Part shown: piece by piece, positions 28,952-32,854 of the stretch
Position numbering within the stretch: position 1 is the stretch's first letter
Layout: every line of letters starts with the position of its first letter
Assembly: GCA_944322665.1 (NCBI GenBank)
Contig: CALUPM010000016.1
Span: 1 to 32,854 of the forward strand
Source of the DNA: Candidatus Gastranaerophilales bacterium
GTDB taxonomy: Bacteria > Cyanobacteriota > Vampirovibrionia > Gastranaerophilales > Gastranaerophilaceae
Direction: 5' to 3'
DNA: 32,854 bases
Notes under the pieces: generated by a model
Seen by the model: only the letters and a program-made list of their open reading frames with translations
What the model was told of the DNA's origin: nothing
The model's database searches: none
Program-made: the position numbers and the translations under genes

Positions 28952-31162
28952 ATGTCAGAAAAACCGCTTTTTGATGAAATAAGAGAAAAATTAATAGCCC
29001 AGAACAGGGACGAAGAAGATATAAAGCAGATAGAAAAGGCTTATCTTTTTGCAAAAAAACTTCACGAAGGACAATACCGGATTTCAGAAGAACCATATAT
29101 TATCCATCCGGTTGAAGTTGCCAAAATTCTTGTTGACCTGAAGGTTGACACCCACACACTTATTGCGGCATTTTTGCATGATATTCTTGAAGATACTGAC
29201 ACAAAACCTGAAGAAATCAAAGAACTTTTCGGGGAAGATGTTCTGACCCTTGTGCAGGGAGTTACAAAACTCGGCAAATTACAGTTCAAATCCAACGAAG
29301 AGCGGCAGGCGGAGAATTTTCGCCGGCTTTTTATTGCAATGGCAAATGATATCAGAATAATTTTTCTGAAACTTGCAGACAGGCTTCACAATATGCGCAC
29401 GCTTAATTTTATGGCGCCAAATAAACAGCAGAAAATTGCACGTGAAACTCTTGATATATTTGCACCTCTTGCAAACCGTCTCGGTATCGGGCGTATTAAG
29501 GCTGAACTTGAGGATCTTTCTTTAAGATACCTCGAACCTGACAAATATTTTGAAATTGCCCAGCTTGTGTCGCAGACAAAGGCTGAAAGAGAAATGACCG
29601 TTAATCTTTTGATAGATAAGATTTCTCAGGATGTCAAAAAAAGCGGGATTAATGCGCAGATTACAGGCCGTGCAAAACATTATTACAGTATTTACAGCAA
29701 AATGAAACGGCTGAATATAGCATTTCATGATCTTTACGACATTACGGCAGTCCGCGTAATAGTTGATACTGAAAAAGAATGCTACGAAGTTCTCGGGCTT
29801 ATTCATTCGCAATTTAAGCCTATTCCGGGGCGGTTTAAGGACTATATAGCAATGCCCAAGGGCAACATGTATCAGTCTTTGCACACATCCGTTATCGGGC
29901 CGCGCTCAAAGCCGCTCGAAGTTCAGATTAGAACATGGGAAATGCACGAAGTTGCTGAATACGGGGTTGCCGCGCACTGGAGATACAAAGAGAAAGGCTC
30001 CCAGAAAGCCAACAATCCGACAGATATGCAATTCAGCTGGATGCGCAAAATGGCTGAATACGGCAAAGACATGACAAATGCCGAAGACTATGTAAATTCT
30101 GTTAAACTTGACCTTTTCTCGGATCAGGTTTTTGCCTTTACCCCGAACGGCGACGTTCTGGATTTGCCGGTAAATGCAACGCCGGTGGATTTTGCTTACA
30201 GAATTCACTCCGACGTCGGACACAGAACGGTCGGGGCTTTGATTAACGGACGTATCGCACAGCTTGATACAAAGCTCAACAACGGCGATATCGTCGAAAT
30301 TCTGACTTCCAAAACTCAGGCGCCAAGGCTTGACTGGCTTAATTTTGTCGTAACAAAACAGGCTTCTTCAAAAATAAAACAGTGGTTCAAGAAAAATAAC
30401 AGAGAAGACCACATTGAAGTCGGAAAAGCAAACCTTGAACACGAACTTACAAAAGCTGTTTTTGACGAATATGTGAAAAACGGCGAGTTTGACAAGGTTG
30501 CGGTAGCGATGAACTACCAGTCCGGTGATGATCTTTTTGCGGCTCTCGGGTACGGGGAAACAACATTAAACAAAATTATAAACAAACTCAAAAAACCTGA
30601 AAAGAAAACGCCTGAAACCAGTTTTCACACGACCAGAAAGAAAAAATCAGAAAAGGATATTATCGGGCTAGAAGGGCTTATGTATTCCTTTGCACGCTGC
30701 TGCTCACCGATTCCCGGGGAGCCGATTGTCGGCGTCGTAACCCGATCAAAAGGGGTTTCTGTCCACAGGATTGACTGCAAAACTCTCGAAAATGTTCCGC
30801 CGGAAAGAATGATGGATATCCGCTGGTCCGGAGATCATACGACAAAAACCTACAGCACAACTATCCGCGTCGAAACAGCCGAAAAAATGGGACTTCTAAA
30901 AGACATAATTGCTGCAGTTTCCGACAACAACACAAATATAAATTACGCAAACGTCAAATCCAAAAACAACAAAATCGGTATCATAGAACTCGGGATTGAA
31001 TTAAACAATATCGACACCCTTAAAAAAGTCATCAACAGCATACAATCAATTCCTGACGTTTACAGTGTAAAACGTGTACAGACATCTTATGCGCATTCGG
31101 GACAGCCCCGCAAACAGCAGAACAATAAGCCGAAAAACTCAAAACAACATAAAAAAAATTAA
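28952..31162 (+). CDS. Bifunctional (p)ppGpp synthetase/hydrolase (Rel/SpoT)
   Basis: 736 residues. Makes and breaks the alarmone (p)ppGpp during amino acid starvation. HD hydrolase domain: HPVEVA (H52) and FLHDILEDT (H76, D77), with LADRLHNMRTL at about 143-153. Synthetase: KHYYSIYSKMKR, DITAVRVIVD, GRFKDYIAMPKGNMYQSLHT and EVQIRTWEMHEVAEYGVAAHW. TGS domain near 385-450 (VFAFTPNGDVLDLPVNATPVDFAYRIHSDVGHRTVGA), a zinc-finger-type region with CCSPIPGEPIVG, then a C-terminal ACT domain (about 655-725). All catalytic blocks are present, so both activities are likely. It stands alone next to the histidine- and arginine-attenuated paralogs, thematically close to amino acid starvation. Confidence 0.95.
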   Translation: MSEKPLFDEIREKLIAQNRDEEDIKQIEKAYLFAKKLHEGQYRISEEPYIIHPVEVAKILVDLKVDTHTLIAAFLHDILEDTDTKPEEIKELFGEDVLTLVQGVTKLGKLQFKSNEERQAENFRRLFIAMANDIRIIFLKLADRLHNMRTLNFMAPNKQQKIARETLDIFAPLANRLGIGRIKAELEDLSLRYLEPDKYFEIAQLVSQTKAEREMTVNLLIDKISQDVKKSGINAQITGRAKHYYSIYSKMKRLNIAFHDLYDITAVRVIVDTEKECYEVLGLIHSQFKPIPGRFKDYIAMPKGNMYQSLHTSVIGPRSKPLEVQIRTWEMHEVAEYGVAAHWRYKEKGSQKANNPTDMQFSWMRKMAEYGKDMTNAEDYVNSVKLDLFSDQVFAFTPNGDVLDLPVNATPVDFAYRIHSDVGHRTVGALINGRIAQLDTKLNNGDIVEILTSKTQAPRLDWLNFVVTKQASSKIKQWFKKNNREDHIEVGKANLEHELTKAVFDEYVKNGEFDKVAVAMNYQSGDDLFAALGYGETTLNKIINKLKKPEKKTPETSFHTTRKKKSEKDIIGLEGLMYSFARCCSPIPGEPIVGVVTRSKGVSVHRIDCKTLENVPPERMMDIRWSGDHTTKTYSTTIRVETAEKMGLLKDIIAAVSDNNTNINYANVKSKNNKIGIIELGIELNNIDTLKKVINSIQSIPDVYSVKRVQTSYAHSGQPRKQQNNKPKNSKQHKKN

Positions 31163-31195
31163 AATCCCCTGCTTTTGAACAGAGGATTTTTAAAT
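31161..31195 (+). terminator. Terminator between the Rel gene and the converging gene
   Basis: AAAATCCCCTG (31161-31171) and CAGAGGATTTT (31180-31190) form a stem with one mismatch and an 8-nt loop, followed by an AT-rich T-run. The A-rich 5' arm lets it serve the opposite strand. Confidence 0.65.
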
Positions 31196-31197
31196 TT

Positions 31198-32208
31198 TTA
31201 TTCTGCACCGTTGATTGCCTCATCATACTGAAGCCACTGCATAAACATGTTATAGTCGTTAAAATCGTCTATTCTTTCGTCATATACAGCACCTTCAGGA
31301 TAAGTAATTCTCACGACTTTTTCATTTTCATCAAGAGCGTAAATAACAACTCCTGTAAAGGAATTCCCGTCTTTGTCCTTTAATGTTTCACGGCGGAAGT
31401 ATTCGGTTTTGTAGCCGTTACCGTTATAGCGCATCATTTCTGAATATTTTGCGTCAGAATTATCGCTTTCATATTTATATTTTTCGTAAACGCCTGCAGT
31501 ATTATTAATTCTTGTTACGACCTGCCCGTCATCGTTGTATTGATATCCGTCAATGCCGTCCTGCTTATTGTAAGCGGCATCGTTATCCGGAACAAAAGCA
31601 TCAATTTCCTTCTGAGCATCATCCGTTAAACCTGTAAAATCAAACGCAACAGTTCCGTTCGCCTGCGCTTCTGCAAGTTTAGCGTCAATTCTTTCCATAG
31701 CTTCAATACTGGCAGGATTGTTTTCAACATTTTCAAGGAATTGAATCATCTGTTCGCGTGTTTTTGTGTTATTTTCTGTTTTTTCGGGGATAAGAACCGG
31801 ATCCGGTCTTTTAACACTGTCTGCTCTTACAATTCCTTCGCGGACAAAGAGATTGATTTCTGAAAAACTTATTTTTTTATCGTCTTTCAAAAGCGCCTGC
31901 ATATCGTCGTATGAGGGAATGTTTACACCGGTAAACTCTTTTCCGATTTCTTTTTTAATTTGCTTGCTGATATTTTTAACAGCTTTTTCGTATTCTTCTC
32001 TTGTAATATTAAATTCAGAGGCGTCAATAACACCGTCCGGTTTTTCGTAAGAGTAAGTTTTTGTTTTAACTGTCTGCCCTTTCGTGTCGAAAATTGAAAG
32101 CACAGCAAGACTTGCGAGATCTTCCTGAGAAAGGTCGCGGAAAGCCGAACCTGTCACGTTAGTTTTAAGGAAGTAGGTCATAATATCCTTGAATTTAAAT
32201 TTATCCAT
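31198..32208 (-). CDS. Lineage-specific protein with EF-hand-like segment
   Basis: 336 residues from the ATG at 32206-32208, with AGGAG 7 nt upstream. The start MDKFKFKDIMTYFLKTNVTGSAFRDLSQEDLASLAVLSIFD is helical. Residues about 55-70 (EKPDGVIDASEFNITREEYE) resemble the Asp-rich loop of an EF-hand, but the canonical D-x-D-x-D-G is not intact. The C-terminal third has a YD-repeat-like pattern (YQYNDDGQVVTRINNTAGVYEKYKYESDN, TEYFRRETLKDKDG). No signal peptide, so surface location is not supported. Its stop abuts the Rel terminator. Not a recognised family. Confidence 0.55.
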   Translation of the reverse strand: MDKFKFKDIMTYFLKTNVTGSAFRDLSQEDLASLAVLSIFDTKGQTVKTKTYSYEKPDGVIDASEFNITREEYEKAVKNISKQIKKEIGKEFTGVNIPSYDDMQALLKDDKKISFSEINLFVREGIVRADSVKRPDPVLIPEKTENNTKTREQMIQFLENVENNPASIEAMERIDAKLAEAQANGTVAFDFTGLTDDAQKEIDAFVPDNDAAYNKQDGIDGYQYNDDGQVVTRINNTAGVYEKYKYESDNSDAKYSEMMRYNGNGYKTEYFRRETLKDKDGNSFTGVVIYALDENEKVVRITYPEGAVYDERIDDFNDYNMFMQWLQYDEAINGAE

Positions 32209-32344
32209 TTGTTTTCTCCTTATGTTACACTTCACATTAATTCTGTTTGCAATTTACGGTTTTCTGTCATTCAGATAAATTTGGCACGAAAATCCTGATG
32301 ACTTTTTTTATTCACTTGAATATGCACACTTCACGCTGCCTCCT

Positions 32345-32854
32345 TTACGAATACAGTTTCAAATTACGTTCTATTGTTTTTTCTATTATTGATTTAATGC
32401 TGTCATACTCGGTCTGCAGAGCGTTGTGCTCGGTGTCGAGTATTTTAAGCTGATTGTCAAACTGTTTGTCTTTTGCCTGAATATCGTTTAATGCCTGTTC
32501 GTATTCGACTTCTGCTTTAGTTATTGCGGCTTCATTCTGGCTTTCGGTTATGTCTGCTGCGTTTGTCCAGACGATAGACGTCCACTCGCAGTCAGAAAGA
32601 CCGGTGCCGACTTCGGCTTCTTCTGTAAACTGCACCTGTTCTAATGTTACAGTACCGTTTTCAAGGGCATACTGAAGCCATTCCGGATTGTCCATCAAAC
32701 CGTCTTCCAATACTTTATACAGCGGACGGCCGCCTGTTGTTTTACCGCCTTCGACGACAGTACCGTCTTCAAGAACAGTGCCGGCTTTTTCTTCACTCGG
32801 GCCGTTCATTCTGTGCCACAAATTGATGTACCACTGGCCTTTGTCTTTGTTTTC
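32345..32854 (-). CDS. Unrecognised protein, C-terminal part only
   Basis: The frame runs off the right edge, so only the C-terminal 169 residues are visible. They include WYINLWHRMNGPSEE, a stretch with LEDGTVVEGGKTTGGRPLYKVLEDG, and then a coiled coil with regular charged heptads (AAITKAEVEYEQALNDIQAKDKQFDNQLKILDTEHNALQTEYDSIKSIIEKTIERNLKLYS). The ending 'DTEHNALQTEYDSIK' looks like a conserved tail, which I believe recurs in this lineage, but this was not checked. No known family. Confidence 0.6.
   Translation of the reverse strand, partial: ENKDKGQWYINLWHRMNGPSEEKAGTVLEDGTVVEGGKTTGGRPLYKVLEDGLMDNPEWLQYALENGTVTLEQVQFTEEAEVGTGLSDCEWTSIVWTNAADITESQNEAAITKAEVEYEQALNDIQAKDKQFDNQLKILDTEHNALQTEYDSIKSIIEKTIERNLKLYS

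Overview
The window is AT-rich bacterial chromosome carrying housekeeping genes mixed with lineage-specific genes. There is no rRNA, tRNA, CRISPR array, transposase or prophage module that I can see. The best guess is a gut relative of the cyanobacteria (Gastranaerophilales / Vampirovibrionia, 'Melainabacteria'). This is inference from a diderm envelope (TonB-like proteins, signal peptides), a cyanobacterial-size RNase E/G with a long disordered tail, and several small proteins that begin with a short tag ending in P/S-x-F-G.

Layout. 1-1352: end of an unrecognised gene, a cluster of palindromes, a PPP-family phosphatase with an altered metal-binding motif, and a large MITE-like inverted-repeat element. 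1353-4273 (minus): a HExxH protein and two tandem secreted von Willebrand A (VWA) proteins. 4410-9280 (plus, divergent from them): an envelope operon of a beta/glycine-zipper protein, a polytopic membrane protein with a degenerate FHA-like head, and two TonB-like proteins, one with a cytoplasmic zinc ribbon. 9281-9568: a repeat-rich spacer. 9569-10561: a family 2 glycosyltransferase. 10603-12462: an arginine leader peptide with a transcription attenuator, a second basic mini-ORF, and a 487-aa unknown membrane-associated protein. 12479-14132: a BaiN/HI0933-type flavoprotein and FolK. 14133-14715: spacer with palindromic repeats and an octamer tandem array. 14716-20178: a small unknown gene, a radical SAM-DUF2344 fusion, RNase E/G and two small membrane proteins overlapping head to tail. 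20172-22047: a LysM protein, a second octamer array and ketopantoate reductase. 22185-25168: an HD-GYP phosphodiesterase, an alanine/sodium symporter and family 4 uracil-DNA glycosylase. 25190-25433: another MITE-like element. 25477-27095 (minus): a 455-aa paralog of the 487-aa protein, preceded by a histidine leader peptide with its own attenuator. 27104-28863: three tandem small tagged proteins and a YggU-type protein. 28952-31162: a Rel/Spo (p)ppGpp enzyme. 31198-32854: two lineage-specific proteins, the last cut by the window edge.

Most striking result. Two distant paralogs of an uncharacterised protein family are each preceded by a complete amino-acid attenuator: promoter, short ORF with a codon run, antiterminator and terminator helices that exclude each other, then the gene. 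The codon runs differ: four arginines upstream of 10999-12462 and five histidines upstream of 25477-26844. Ordinary biosynthetic attenuators sit before his or arg operons; here the controlled genes are not recognisable biosynthetic enzymes. This suggests a family whose members are induced by shortage of particular charged tRNAs.

A second theme is translation without a leader. At least five genes place a sigma70-type -10 box 6-7 nt before the ATG, leaving no room for a Shine-Dalgarno site. Other genes in the window have normal Shine-Dalgarno sites, so both modes coexist. All functional assignments rest on motifs read by eye; no search was run.
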